DNA of 64,000 nucleotides from an uncultured Lachnospiraceae bacterium (GTDB taxonomy: Bacteria > Bacillota > Clostridia > Lachnospirales > Lachnospiraceae). The notes under the pieces were generated by a model. The model saw only the letters and a list, made by a program, of their open reading frames with translations, had not been told where the DNA came from and made no database searches. The stretch is from the NCBI GenBank assembly GCA_910577115.1, contig CAJTMC010000017.1, positions 16,052 to 80,051 on the forward strand. Reading direction: 5' to 3'. The position numbers were made by a program, and so were the translations under genes. Positions 17,328 through 24,590 of this stretch are shown here, piece after piece (within the stretch, counting starts at the first letter, position 1; each line of letters starts with the position of its first letter).

Positions 17328-18050
17328 ATGAACATTATCGAAACCAAAAACCTGACAAAAGGCAGCGGCGGCCAAATGCGTGTCAGCAAGCTTGATTTAG
17401 CAATTCCAGAGGGTTGTGTCTATGGATTTCTCGGACCAAACGGCGCGGGAAAGACGACGACGTTAAAGCTCCTGCTTGGACTGCTCAAGCCGACGGACGG
17501 TACCATTACTTTTTTTGGGCAGAAAATGACGCAGCAGAACCGTTTATCCATCCTCAAGTATACCGGCAGCCTGATTGAAAGTCCAAGCTATTATGGGCAT
17601 TTGACAGGACTGGAAAATTTGCAGATTATGGCAAAGCTCAAAAAAGTCCCTGCCACGGAAATTGAAAAAGTGCTGCACACGGTCCGCCTGTATGAACAGA
17701 AGGATAAAAAGGTCAAGCAGTATTCGCTTGGCATGAAGCAGCGGCTTGGCATCGCAATGGCACTGCTTGGAAATCCACGCGTTTTAATTCTTGACGAGCC
17801 GACAAACGGTTTAGACCCTGCCGGAATACAGGAAATGCGAGAATTTATCAAAGACCTTCCCATGACGCATCAGATGACCGTTATCGTATCGAGTCATCTT
17901 CTGAGCGAAGTGGAACAGATGGCTGACATGGTTGGCATTATTCATCATGGAGTGCTAGTTTTTCAGGGAACAATGGCGACACTTGAGGCACAGGGCAACG
18001 GGCTGGAAGAAGTCTTTTTGAAGCTGACGGAAGGCGGTGAAAGTCTGTGA
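17328..18050 (+). CDS. ABC transporter ATPase, antimicrobial-peptide resistance type (BcrA/LanF-like)
   Basis: The 240-residue ATPase has Walker A (GPNGAGKTT, near residue 40), the signature YSLGMKQRLGIAMALL, Walker B (VLILDEPTNGLDPAG) and a switch His (VSSHLLSEVEQ). Length and sequence fit the BcrA/LanF group, which powers export or removal of bacitracin or lantibiotics from the membrane. The start is preceded by GAAAGGAATGAGG. The stop overlaps the start of the permease by 4 bp (GTGA), so the two are translationally coupled. The response-regulator box upstream and the divergent two-component system suggest peptide-induced expression. The substrate is unknown. Confidence 0.88.
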   Translation: MNIIETKNLTKGSGGQMRVSKLDLAIPEGCVYGFLGPNGAGKTTTLKLLLGLLKPTDGTITFFGQKMTQQNRLSILKYTGSLIESPSYYGHLTGLENLQIMAKLKKVPATEIEKVLHTVRLYEQKDKKVKQYSLGMKQRLGIAMALLGNPRVLILDEPTNGLDPAGIQEMREFIKDLPMTHQMTVIVSSHLLSEVEQMADMVGIIHHGVLVFQGTMATLEAQGNGLEEVFLKLTEGGESL

Positions 18051-19594
18051 AAATTTTATCAATAGAACTGCAAAAAACAAAGCGCCGCGGTATTTGGCTT
18101 GTGCTTGCCGCTCTGTATGCCGTTATGATGGCGTGGACGGCGTACTCTTATACCGGAAGCGGCAGACAGCATATTCAATATGGCTGGATGGATACCCTTT
18201 ATACGACGCCGCTTTTAAACGCGATAATGATTCCGACTGCGATTGCGGTATTTGCAAGCCGTATCATTGATATGGAACATAAAGGAAATATGTGGAAGCT
18301 GCTGGAGACCGTTCAGAGCAAACGCACGTTATATTTTGCTAAGATTTTATATGGTGCTATCGGCGTTTTTCTGTTCTCTGCGGCGGAGTTTGCCGGACTG
18401 CTTTGCATGGGATTCTTTTTTGGATTTTCAGGCGCCCCCGACTTGTGGGCTTATGGTTTGCTATTTGTTCAGACTTTTGTCATTAGTTTTAATTTATTTT
18501 TGTTACAAATGATTATTTCGCTTTTATTTTCCAATCAGGCGGTTGCGATCTGTGTCGGACTTTGCGGGAGCATGGCGGGACTGTTTTTGATGTATCTGCC
18601 ACAATGGCCGCTTTTGCGGTGCATGCTTCCTTGGGGGCACTACGGCGCGACGATGTTTGTGGGAATGGACTGGAATGCGGAAACGAAGCGCATTGTCGGA
18701 TTTTATTATATGTGGCAGGATAACGGCGCAGTTATTTTTATTGCCTGTTGGTTTCTCCTTTTGATATTTGGCGGATGGTTTCTTTTCAAAAACATGGATA
18801 CGGACGGTTATCATTTCCAAAAGATGTTTCGGGCAAAAGAGAAGGCTGCTGCAATCAACAAGCCTGTGAAAATTCCGCATATGCCCATAGAGCTGATGAA
18901 GACAAAGCGCACTCCGATATGGCTTGCTTTTCTGATTCTTCCTTTGATTTCCTCGTTTATCGGAACGGCAAACTATCTCAACAATATCGAGATTTTGCAA
19001 AGCACATGGCACTCGCTTTGGACGCAGCATTCTCTGTTTTTCTGCTATCTTTTTATGCCGCCTTTGATTGGCGTTTATGCAAGTTATCTGTGGCGTTTGG
19101 AGCATAACGGTACGAATTGGAATATGATTTTGACGCATACCAGCGCTTATCGGATTGTATTTGACAAAATTGCTGTGTGCTCTGTCGTTTCGCTGTTTAC
19201 AATGCTGTGGCTTGGCTTTTTATTTATTGTATGCGGATTGATTGCCGGCATTACTGCACCAATTCCGATTGCGCTTGCGGACTGGATTGTCTGTGGGTTT
19301 ATCGGCAGCGTTTCGGTTTGTGCGATACAGTCGTTTTTGTCACTTTGGATTCGAAGCTTCGCCGTTCCAATCGGGATTGCTTTGGTTGGCGGTATTGCGG
19401 GGCTTGTTGCGACTGCAAAAGGGATTTTGTATGCGCTGCCTTATTCATTGTTAAGTATCGGCTTGCGCGCAAACAATCCCAACCGCGAGCTGGATTATAA
19501 CGCCTTTTTGACTTCATCGGTTATTCTTATACTTTTATTTTATCTGCTAAGTGTGGCTTATATCAAATGCCGCGATGTGAAAACGCAGGGGTAG
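18047..19594 (+). CDS. Fused double ABC-2 permease (LanE plus LanG-like) of the peptide-resistance exporter
   Basis: The start is GTG, overlapping the ATPase stop. The 515-residue protein is about twice the usual length of a LanE or LanG permease. Both halves begin alike: IELQKTKRRGIWLVL at residue 5 and IELMKTKRTPIWLAFL near 280. Each half then has about six hydrophobic segments, and a charged linker (MFRAKEKAAAINK) joins them. This points to fusion of the two separate permeases of lantibiotic immunity transporters (EpiE/EpiG type), or to an internal duplication. The 3' end of the gene also forms one arm of the terminator. The role is export of, or protection against, a membrane-active peptide. 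Confidence 0.82.
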   Translation: MKILSIELQKTKRRGIWLVLAALYAVMMAWTAYSYTGSGRQHIQYGWMDTLYTTPLLNAIMIPTAIAVFASRIIDMEHKGNMWKLLETVQSKRTLYFAKILYGAIGVFLFSAAEFAGLLCMGFFFGFSGAPDLWAYGLLFVQTFVISFNLFLLQMIISLLFSNQAVAICVGLCGSMAGLFLMYLPQWPLLRCMLPWGHYGATMFVGMDWNAETKRIVGFYYMWQDNGAVIFIACWFLLLIFGGWFLFKNMDTDGYHFQKMFRAKEKAAAINKPVKIPHMPIELMKTKRTPIWLAFLILPLISSFIGTANYLNNIEILQSTWHSLWTQHSLFFCYLFMPPLIGVYASYLWRLEHNGTNWNMILTHTSAYRIVFDKIAVCSVVSLFTMLWLGFLFIVCGLIAGITAPIPIALADWIVCGFIGSVSVCAIQSFLSLWIRSFAVPIGIALVGGIAGLVATAKGILYALPYSLLSIGLRANNPNRELDYNAFLTSSVILILLFYLLSVAYIKCRDVKTQG

Positions 19595-19617
19595 TGATAC
19601 CTCTGCGTTTTCACATC
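19574..19617 (+). terminator. Terminator overlapping the 3' end of the permease gene
   Basis: An 18-bp inverted repeat with one mismatch (core GATGTGAAAACGCAG and its complement) has its left arm within the last codons of the permease, including the stop. AAATTTTATTATT follows. Placing the stem inside the coding end is unusual and may couple stem formation to translation. Confidence 0.75.
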
Positions 19618-19695
19618 AAATTTTATTATTCATTACGCCTTCAGATGTTTCATTTTATGCTCATTGATAGAAATTTCAAAATTATTCAAAAGCAC

Positions 19696-19724
19696 TTGTT
19701 TACATAAAATATATATGTTATACT
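19696..19724 (+). promoter_or_regulatory. Promoter of the Rpn gene at 19837
   Basis: TTGTTT (19696-19701) and TATACT (19719-19724) are separated by 17 bp. The same TTGTTT-17-TATA(A/C)T layout precedes the two other rightward Rpn genes (40508 and 50099), which strengthens the call. Confidence 0.6.
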
Positions 19725-19836
19725 GGAACATATTCTTTTTTAATACATAAAATCATGGCTAGTCGCCGAAAATTCACACAAAAATATTTTTAAATCAAAA
19801 GAAAACCAATTGAAACACTACAAAAGAGAGGTTATA

Positions 19837-20769
19837 ATGAAGCTAATACCACTAAAGTATGACTTCTGCATTAAGGAAGTCATGGATAATGAACTTGTAA
19901 GGAAGCATTTTATCAGCGACGTGCTGGAAATTCCGTTAGAAAACATTAAATCTGTGCGGATTGCCAGTCCGGTTCTGTGGACACGCCGCAAAAAAGAAAA
20001 ATTAGGTATTCTGGATGTTCAGCTTACAATGAATGATAGTACGAAAATCAACATTGAAATGCAGTTAAAGCACCATCCCCACTGGGAAAGCAGGACGGTC
20101 TTTTATCTTGCGAAAATGTTTACCGCAGACCTGCGGCGTGGGGAGAAGTACAAAAAGCTAAAAAAGTGTGTCGCGATAACAATCTTGGATTTTAAACTGG
20201 ATAACAGGAAAGAATACCATAATGTATACATGTTACGGGACAAGGATGGGGATTTGTATACAGATATTTTGGAACTGCACACAATCGAGCTGACAAAAAC
20301 CCCCGATCGGGAAAAGCCTAATCCGCTTGACGAGTGGCACAGCCTGTTCAATGCGAAAACAGAGGAGGATTTGGATATGATAAAACGCCAAACAAGAAAT
20401 TTGGGAATTATAGAAGCAATTAAGGAGCTAAAGACCATGAGCCTTTCCGACAGATTATGGTATATACACGAGCAGCGCTTAAAGGAGAAACGTGACCGCG
20501 AGTGGATTGAAGACGAGATGTATGAAGAAGGCTTGCAGAAGGGTATTGAAAAAGGTATCGAAGAAGGTATTGAAAAGGGTATCGAAAAAGGTATTGAAAA
20601 GGGTATCGAAAAAGGTATTGAGCAAGGACGTGAAGCGGAAAAAGAGAAAAACATAAACTCGTTCGTAAAATCTTTTCGCCGAAACGGGCATACAGACAAG
20701 CAAATTGTATCAGAACTCATGATCGAATATGGACTTAGCCTTGAAGAAGCAGAAAAGAAATTAAAGTGA
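19837..20769 (+). CDS. Rpn-family PD-(D/E)XK nuclease / putative transposase with IEKG repeat
   Basis: The 310-residue protein begins MKLIPLKYDFCIKEVM. The ATG at 19837 follows AGAGAGGTTATA, and a TTG at 19810 is less likely. The nuclease core is LGILDVQLTMND then KINIEMQLKHH, giving Asp and Glu-x-Gln. The family motif NPLDEWHSLFNAKTEEDLD is near residue 170. The C-terminal part holds about nine tetrapeptides of the form (I)E-K/E-G-I from 12-bp repeats (20533-20625), then a basic tail. Such proteins promote recombination and may be mobile, but no terminal repeats or integrase are seen here. A broken relative lies split at 13.2 and 14.5 kb. Confidence 0.85.
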   Translation: MKLIPLKYDFCIKEVMDNELVRKHFISDVLEIPLENIKSVRIASPVLWTRRKKEKLGILDVQLTMNDSTKINIEMQLKHHPHWESRTVFYLAKMFTADLRRGEKYKKLKKCVAITILDFKLDNRKEYHNVYMLRDKDGDLYTDILELHTIELTKTPDREKPNPLDEWHSLFNAKTEEDLDMIKRQTRNLGIIEAIKELKTMSLSDRLWYIHEQRLKEKRDREWIEDEMYEEGLQKGIEKGIEEGIEKGIEKGIEKGIEKGIEQGREAEKEKNINSFVKSFRRNGHTDKQIVSELMIEYGLSLEEAEKKLK

Positions 20770-20779
20770 GAAAGCCGGT

Positions 20780-20815
20780 TCAGGATAAACCGACTAAGTT
20801 ACTGGTTTATCCTGA
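20780..20815. terminator. Bidirectional terminator between convergent genes
   Basis: TCAGGATAAACC (20780-20791) pairs perfectly with GGTTTATCCTGA (20804-20815) across a 12-nt loop. It sits between the ends of the Rpn gene (rightward) and the ABC permease gene (leftward). The T-tract is weak on both sides. Confidence 0.6.
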
Positions 20816-20832
20816 TATATTGCATTTATATT

Positions 20833-21474
20833 TTAAAACTCCCGCTTCTCCATAATCCGAACAGACCACCGGTAAAGACCAAACATCAGCGCAAACAATA
20901 CGAGCGCTGCTACTGGTACCACGATATTCCAATTTAAGCTTAATATGACAAATCTTTCCCCAAATTCCAGTTGCATATAAGCGATTGACCCAAACGCACC
21001 AATGATTGCGGCAAAGATCATCATAACAGTGCCGCTTCTTTCCGCAAACTTTAACTTCAACGCTATTTGAAGCGATACGATAAAATATACGACAATTAGA
21101 TATGACACACAGAATACCAGTTTACGCCAAGAATCTCCGCTGTCTTCTTTCCATATCAGTATGTCAAAAAGAAAACATGCCGCCCCCATAATAATCCATG
21201 TAATCGTTGCACTGAGAAAACCAAATATGTATTTTTCACGTACATAATCAATTCTTCGAAACGGCAGGGTGAATAGAAACAGCATTCCGTTTTCATATTC
21301 GTCATAATTGATCGTGGTGAGTGAAAAAACGCCAATCATTAATGTCGCAAAACCGACCGCCGCTTCACTGTTGAATGTCCCTAATTGATATACCGCATAA
21401 CCTGCAATGAATACTAAGAAAAAAATCCCGCGCTTTTTCAGCAAATTAAAATCTTTGATTAGTAAACCTTTCAT
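20833..21474 (-). CDS. ABC-2 type permease of a YtrA-controlled transporter
   Basis: The 213-residue protein has about six hydrophobic segments and starts MKGLLIKDFNLLKKRGIFF, typical of the ABC2_membrane_5 (PF13346) permeases that pair with YtrB-like ATPases. The segment DEYENGMLFLFTLPFRR is a family hallmark: the short coupling region after the second helix. It is the third gene of a gntR-ATPase-permease operon. Its start lies 13 nt after AAAGGAG in a conserved leader with a hairpin at 21506-21528. The transporter probably handles an envelope-active compound or a lipid (inference). Confidence 0.78.
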   Translation of the reverse strand: MKGLLIKDFNLLKKRGIFFLVFIAGYAVYQLGTFNSEAAVGFATLMIGVFSLTTINYDEYENGMLFLFTLPFRRIDYVREKYIFGFLSATITWIIMGAACFLFDILIWKEDSGDSWRKLVFCVSYLIVVYFIVSLQIALKLKFAERSGTVMMIFAAIIGAFGSIAYMQLEFGERFVILSLNWNIVVPVAALVLFALMFGLYRWSVRIMEKREF

Positions 21475-21505
21475 AAAAATAACCTTGCTCCTTTCTTAAC
21501 CTGCG

Positions 21506-21528
21506 AATTTGTGCACGAAGCACAAATT
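21506..21528 (-). repeat. Hairpin leader repeat, copy A (best copy)
   Basis: AATTTGTGC and GCACAAATT (9-bp perfect stem, 5-nt loop) are followed leftward by CGCAGGTTAAGAAAGGAG and the permease start. Related copies stand before the genes starting at 22429, 26576, 28741 and 30843, and one copy at 49484 has no gene after it. Confidence 0.7.
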
Positions 21529-21589
21529 TGTTGTGCGAAACATTTGTTTTTCACACTATCAACCCTCCGTTTTATAACGCTGTCCTTGT

Positions 21590-22429
21590 TCATTTCTGCA
21601 AAAACATTCTCATCATCAAATCCAAACTGCCGTTTTCAATCACGATATCCGGATAGTTCTCCAAGTAAAACTGCTTTTGGTTGGTGATACAGTTATATCC
21701 GAAATCTGCCTCAAAGCTTTTTAGAACATATGTTTTATCCAGTTTTTCAAACTGATTGCGTGTCACCTTAATCAGACCATAGCTGCCCAAAATCTCGTCC
21801 GTATCTTCATGCATCACAATCTTACCGTTGTCAATCATATAAATATCGTCACAAATTCCCTCCAAATCGCTTGATATATGGGAACTTATAATAATACTGC
21901 GCTCCTCCGTTTTCATATAATCCTGCAGCATTTCAAGAATCTCGTCCCGCACAATCACGTCAAGTCCGGCGGTCGGTTCATCAAGCACCAGCAAATCCGC
22001 ATTATGGGATAATGCCGTAAGGATTAGCAGCTTATGCTTCATTCCCGTTGAAAAGTCTTTGATTTTCTTATTGATTGGCAGCTCCATGCGCTCACATTCC
22101 GATACAAATTTTTCTTTTGAAAAGTCACTGTACATCGCGGCAAGCATCGGTGCATAGTCCTTTATTGTAAGGTATCCGCAAAATCCCGAGTCCGCAAGCA
22201 CCACGCCAATCCTTTGCCGATCCTGTGCCGTCAGCTTCTGCACGTCTTTCCCAAACAGCTCTATTGTACCGCCGTCAATTTTTATCAGTCCCAGCATCGC
22301 TTTGAACGCTGTCGTTTTCCCTGCTCCGTTTCTTCCGATGATTCCCGTTATCTGTCCCTTTGGGATTTCTATCGAACAGTCTAAGCAGAAGTCCTTATAT
22401 TGTTTTTTTACATTGTTGAACTTTACCAT
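21590..22429 (-). CDS. ABC transporter ATPase of a YtrA-controlled transporter
   Basis: The protein shows Walker A (GRNGAGKTT), the Q-loop region, the signature FSTGMKHKLLILTAL, Walker B (DLLVLDEPTAGLD) and the switch His (ISSHISSDLEGI). After about residue 220 comes a C-terminal extension with no known motif. I chose the fourth Met as start (22429) because AAGGGA stands 9 nt upstream. It follows gntR with a 75-bp gap that holds a hairpin repeat, and pairs with the permease downstream. This order matches YtrAB-type envelope-stress transporters. Confidence 0.87.
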   Translation of the reverse strand: MVKFNNVKKQYKDFCLDCSIEIPKGQITGIIGRNGAGKTTAFKAMLGLIKIDGGTIELFGKDVQKLTAQDRQRIGVVLADSGFCGYLTIKDYAPMLAAMYSDFSKEKFVSECERMELPINKKIKDFSTGMKHKLLILTALSHNADLLVLDEPTAGLDVIVRDEILEMLQDYMKTEERSIIISSHISSDLEGICDDIYMIDNGKIVMHEDTDEILGSYGLIKVTRNQFEKLDKTYVLKSFEADFGYNCITNQKQFYLENYPDIVIENGSLDLMMRMFLQK

Positions 22430-22474
22430 AACAATCATTCCCTTCCATAATTCTATATAGTGCCACAGTCTGCG

Positions 22475-22496
22475 AATTTGTGCTTTCTCACAAATT
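22475..22496 (-). repeat. Hairpin leader repeat, copy B, inside the gntR-ABC operon
   Basis: AATTTGTG and CACAAATT pair across a 6-nt loop, followed leftward by CGCAGACTGTGG. It sits between the stop of gntR and the start of the ATPase gene. A stem here could change the ratio of regulator to transporter messages. Confidence 0.6.
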
Positions 22497-22504
22497 TGTC
22501 GATT

Positions 22505-22879
22505 CTAACTATCCAAAAGCACAATCTCAAACATCTCCCTGATATCATCATTCCCAAGTCCGCAGCTTCTCGCCTTCCTGATCGCACTTTCAAACTCCGC
22601 CTCCACTTCTTTTTTACTTTCCTCTAAGATCTGCGCCTGATTTGCGCATGTCACAAAGCTGCCCTTTCCATGTACCGTGACAATAAAACCCTCCACCTCA
22701 AGCTGGTCATATGCCTTTTTCACCGTCAGCGCACTCACCTTTAAGTCTTTTGCCAAGGTTCTGACAGACGGCAGCATCGCTTCCTCCAAAAGCTCCCCAT
22801 GTACAATTTTGTCCTTTATCCTGCTTACAATCTGCTCATAGATAGGCTGCATTGCGTTGTGATTAATAATTAAGTTCAT
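22505..22879 (-). CDS. GntR-family (YtrA subfamily) repressor
   Basis: The 124-residue protein has a winged helix at the N-terminus (PIYEQIVSRIKDKIVHGEL, then LPSVRTLAKDLKVSALTVKK and AYDQLEVEGFI) and a short C-terminal tail, the layout of the YtrA subfamily rather than FadR or HutC types with large effector domains. The ATG has GGAGG 5 nt upstream. It is the first gene of the operon with the ABC ATPase and permease. The 53-bp palindrome over its promoter (23007-23059) is the obvious operator, so it probably represses itself. The ligand is unknown. Confidence 0.88.
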   Translation of the reverse strand: MNLIINHNAMQPIYEQIVSRIKDKIVHGELLEEAMLPSVRTLAKDLKVSALTVKKAYDQLEVEGFIVTVHGKGSFVTCANQAQILEESKKEVEAEFESAIRKARSCGLGNDDIREMFEIVLLDS

Positions 22880-22940
22880 AAGAATCCTCCATGCTTATCA
22901 ACAGTCGCAAATTCCTGACATCAAAACACATGTACTTTTT

Positions 22941-22952
22941 GGTATATATACC
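22941..22952. promoter_or_regulatory. 12-bp perfect palindrome in the gntR leader
   Basis: GGTATATATACC is self-complementary and lies between the gntR start point and its ribosome site. YtrA-type regulators bind short palindromes, so this could be a secondary operator. It is a small, A+T-rich site, so chance cannot be excluded. Confidence 0.3.
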
Positions 22953-23006
22953 TTTGCACAAATTTGCCAATTAAAAAATCTCTGATTTTTCAATTTTTCC
23001 ATTGAT

Positions 23007-23059
23007 ATAAACAGTATAAAACAGCCGACAACTGTTGTCAACTGTTTTATACTGTTTAT
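23007..23059 (-). promoter_or_regulatory. gntR operon promoter embedded in a 53-bp near-perfect palindrome (operator)
   Basis: Leftward, TTGACA (23036-23041) and TATACT (23013-23018) stand 17 bp apart, an almost ideal sigma-A promoter. The whole 53 bp is symmetric about 23033. The outer arms of 18 bp are perfect (core AACAGTATAAAACAG), and the centre is the 13-bp palindrome GACAACTGTTGTC. The only mismatched pairs (23025/23041 and 23026/23040) fall on the -35 box, which makes the promoter one-sided. It is a strong candidate operator for the GntR protein. Confidence 0.8.
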
Positions 23060-23112
23060 CCAAAATTTTCCTATATAGCAATAACTATATTCCAAAACCT
23101 TCTATTGCCATA

Positions 23113-23157
23113 AAAAACGCTTAAAGCTTCTTACCAAATAAAACTTTAAGCGTTTTT
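23113..23157. terminator. Bidirectional terminator after the LuxR-type gene
   Basis: AAAAACGCTTAAAG and CTTTAAGCGTTTTT form a perfect 14-bp stem with a T-run in both directions. It ends leftward transcripts from 23169 and isolates the gntR promoter. Confidence 0.75.
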
Positions 23158-23168
23158 AACCCAATCTG

Positions 23169-23807
23169 TCATTCTTTCCCGTCAAGCGCAATCCGCAATA
23201 TTTCCTCACGCCTGCCAATTCCCATCTTTTCAAAAATATTCGAAACATGCTTTTTCACGGTGGTTTCCGATATGTAGAGCTGTTCGGCAATCTCACCGTT
23301 TGACTTTCCCTCCGCAATCAGACCTGCAATCTCAAGCTCGCGCTTTGTCAGTCCGTAAGCCTTCAATTTCTCTGTAACATTCAATCCCGCTTTTTCCTCA
23401 TTTTCTACACGGCTTTTCACCTGTTCCGATTCTTCACGCTTCTGCTCCTCACGCTTCTCCGAAAAGAGAATTAACATGCAAAAACCATACAGTAGAGGCC
23501 GAAAGCTCATCGCGATATCATGCAAAAACATGCTTCTGTCCTCGTAATTTTGCAGCTCCACAAACAGCAGCAAAAACGTTTGTATAAATCCTGCTTCAAT
23601 TGCCTTTCTCCCAAATATATAGCAAATCTCCCCGCGGCTGATACCCTTCTCATAAAACGGCAGCGTCAAGACTACTGTTCCCAAAACCATAAGAAGAAGC
23701 AGTCTGATATCAATCAGTTTCCACAGGTTAAAATGAAGTGCGCCCGCAAGAATAAGGATATACAGAATAAGAGAAACCAACACCTGCCCTTTTCTCCTCA
23801 TAATCAT
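23169..23807 (-). CDS. Membrane-bound LuxR-type transcription regulator
   Basis: The N-terminal half (residues 1-115) has about four hydrophobic segments. A charged linker rich in Glu/Lys follows. The C-terminal 65 residues are a LuxR/GerE helix-turn-helix: LTKRELEIAGLIAEGKSNGE, then IAEQLYISETTVKKHVSNIF and EKMG. There is no receiver domain, so the signal probably enters through the membrane part. It overlaps the upstream MotA-like gene by 4 bp (ATGA), so the two are translated together. The third codon is also an ATG with a better-spaced GGGTGG and may be the real start. The regulon is unknown. Confidence 0.8.
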   Translation of the reverse strand: MIMRRKGQVLVSLILYILILAGALHFNLWKLIDIRLLLLMVLGTVVLTLPFYEKGISRGEICYIFGRKAIEAGFIQTFLLLFVELQNYEDRSMFLHDIAMSFRPLLYGFCMLILFSEKREEQKREESEQVKSRVENEEKAGLNVTEKLKAYGLTKRELEIAGLIAEGKSNGEIAEQLYISETTVKKHVSNIFEKMGIGRREEILRIALDGKE

Positions 23808-24448
23808 TCCACCCTTTTACTGCTAAACTCCTCATGCTTCTGTTCAATCGCCTGCATTCTGCCGTTCACCGCACCGATACTGTCTGCCTTAACAATCTCT
23901 GCATTCATTGTATCATGATTGACACAGGAATCACCGGCACCGGTGCTGTTGGCACTGACATGATTGGCACCGGCATTATTGACACTTTCTTCACAAAGTA
24001 TCTTTAGCTGCATATTCAGCCTTGACCGCAGAGGCAGCAGCAAAATCACAAAAAACGTTGTATACAATAACGGTATCATGGAAACTGCCAAATAGAGAAA
24101 TGCCAGATTTGCTTCCGGCGCCTGCCTCATAATCGCGATGCTAAACTGAAAGATAACACTGAATATCCCCGCAGTCCACAATGCCTTAATCGTAAATGAT
24201 ACTGCTTCCACGGCGCGTATCAGCTCCATCCGTTTTGCCTGCGTCCTCCGCTTTGCGCCTAGACGGAATGCATTGTTCAAGTCCTTCAAAACCCCTGCAC
24301 TCAAAAGCATCGGCACCAGAAGCAAAATCAATATAATTATACTTGGCATATCAATAAAATAGCTAAACGTCTGAAAACCTCCGCCGCCGGCGACTGCCAT
24401 AAAACCTACTGCCAACACCATGAACACAAAAAGAGATAATAAATACAT
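23804..24448 (-). CDS. MotA/TolQ-like membrane protein, partner of the LuxR-type regulator
   Basis: The 214-residue protein starts after AAAAAGGAGGAAACAGT. The N-terminus (GGGGFQTFSYFIDMPSIIII) resembles the MotA N-terminal signature of the type GGxxxxFxDxPSxxIV. Later segments (LWTAGIFSVIFQFSIAIMRQ, then MIPLLYTTFFVILLLPLRSR) fit the paired pore helices of MotA/TolQ/ExbB. It lacks a MotB partner and ends in a long Asn/Ala/Ser-rich cytoplasmic tail. Tight coupling to the membrane LuxR gene suggests a two-part sensor. I know of no named function for such a pair; the MotA link is by eye only. Confidence 0.55.
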   Translation of the reverse strand: MYLLSLFVFMVLAVGFMAVAGGGGFQTFSYFIDMPSIIILILLLVPMLLSAGVLKDLNNAFRLGAKRRTQAKRMELIRAVEAVSFTIKALWTAGIFSVIFQFSIAIMRQAPEANLAFLYLAVSMIPLLYTTFFVILLLPLRSRLNMQLKILCEESVNNAGANHVSANSTGAGDSCVNHDTMNAEIVKADSIGAVNGRMQAIEQKHEEFSSKRVE

Positions 24449-24590
24449 ACTGTTTCCTCCTTTTTAAAAATTTTTTATCATCAAGCAGCTTGTGTATCTT
24501 GATTTTAGCAATTTTATACCAGTCTTCCCATACTCCATTAGTAGTATTTTCGGTAGTATCCTTTCTATTTTCGCAAGCCGTTTTATCTGC

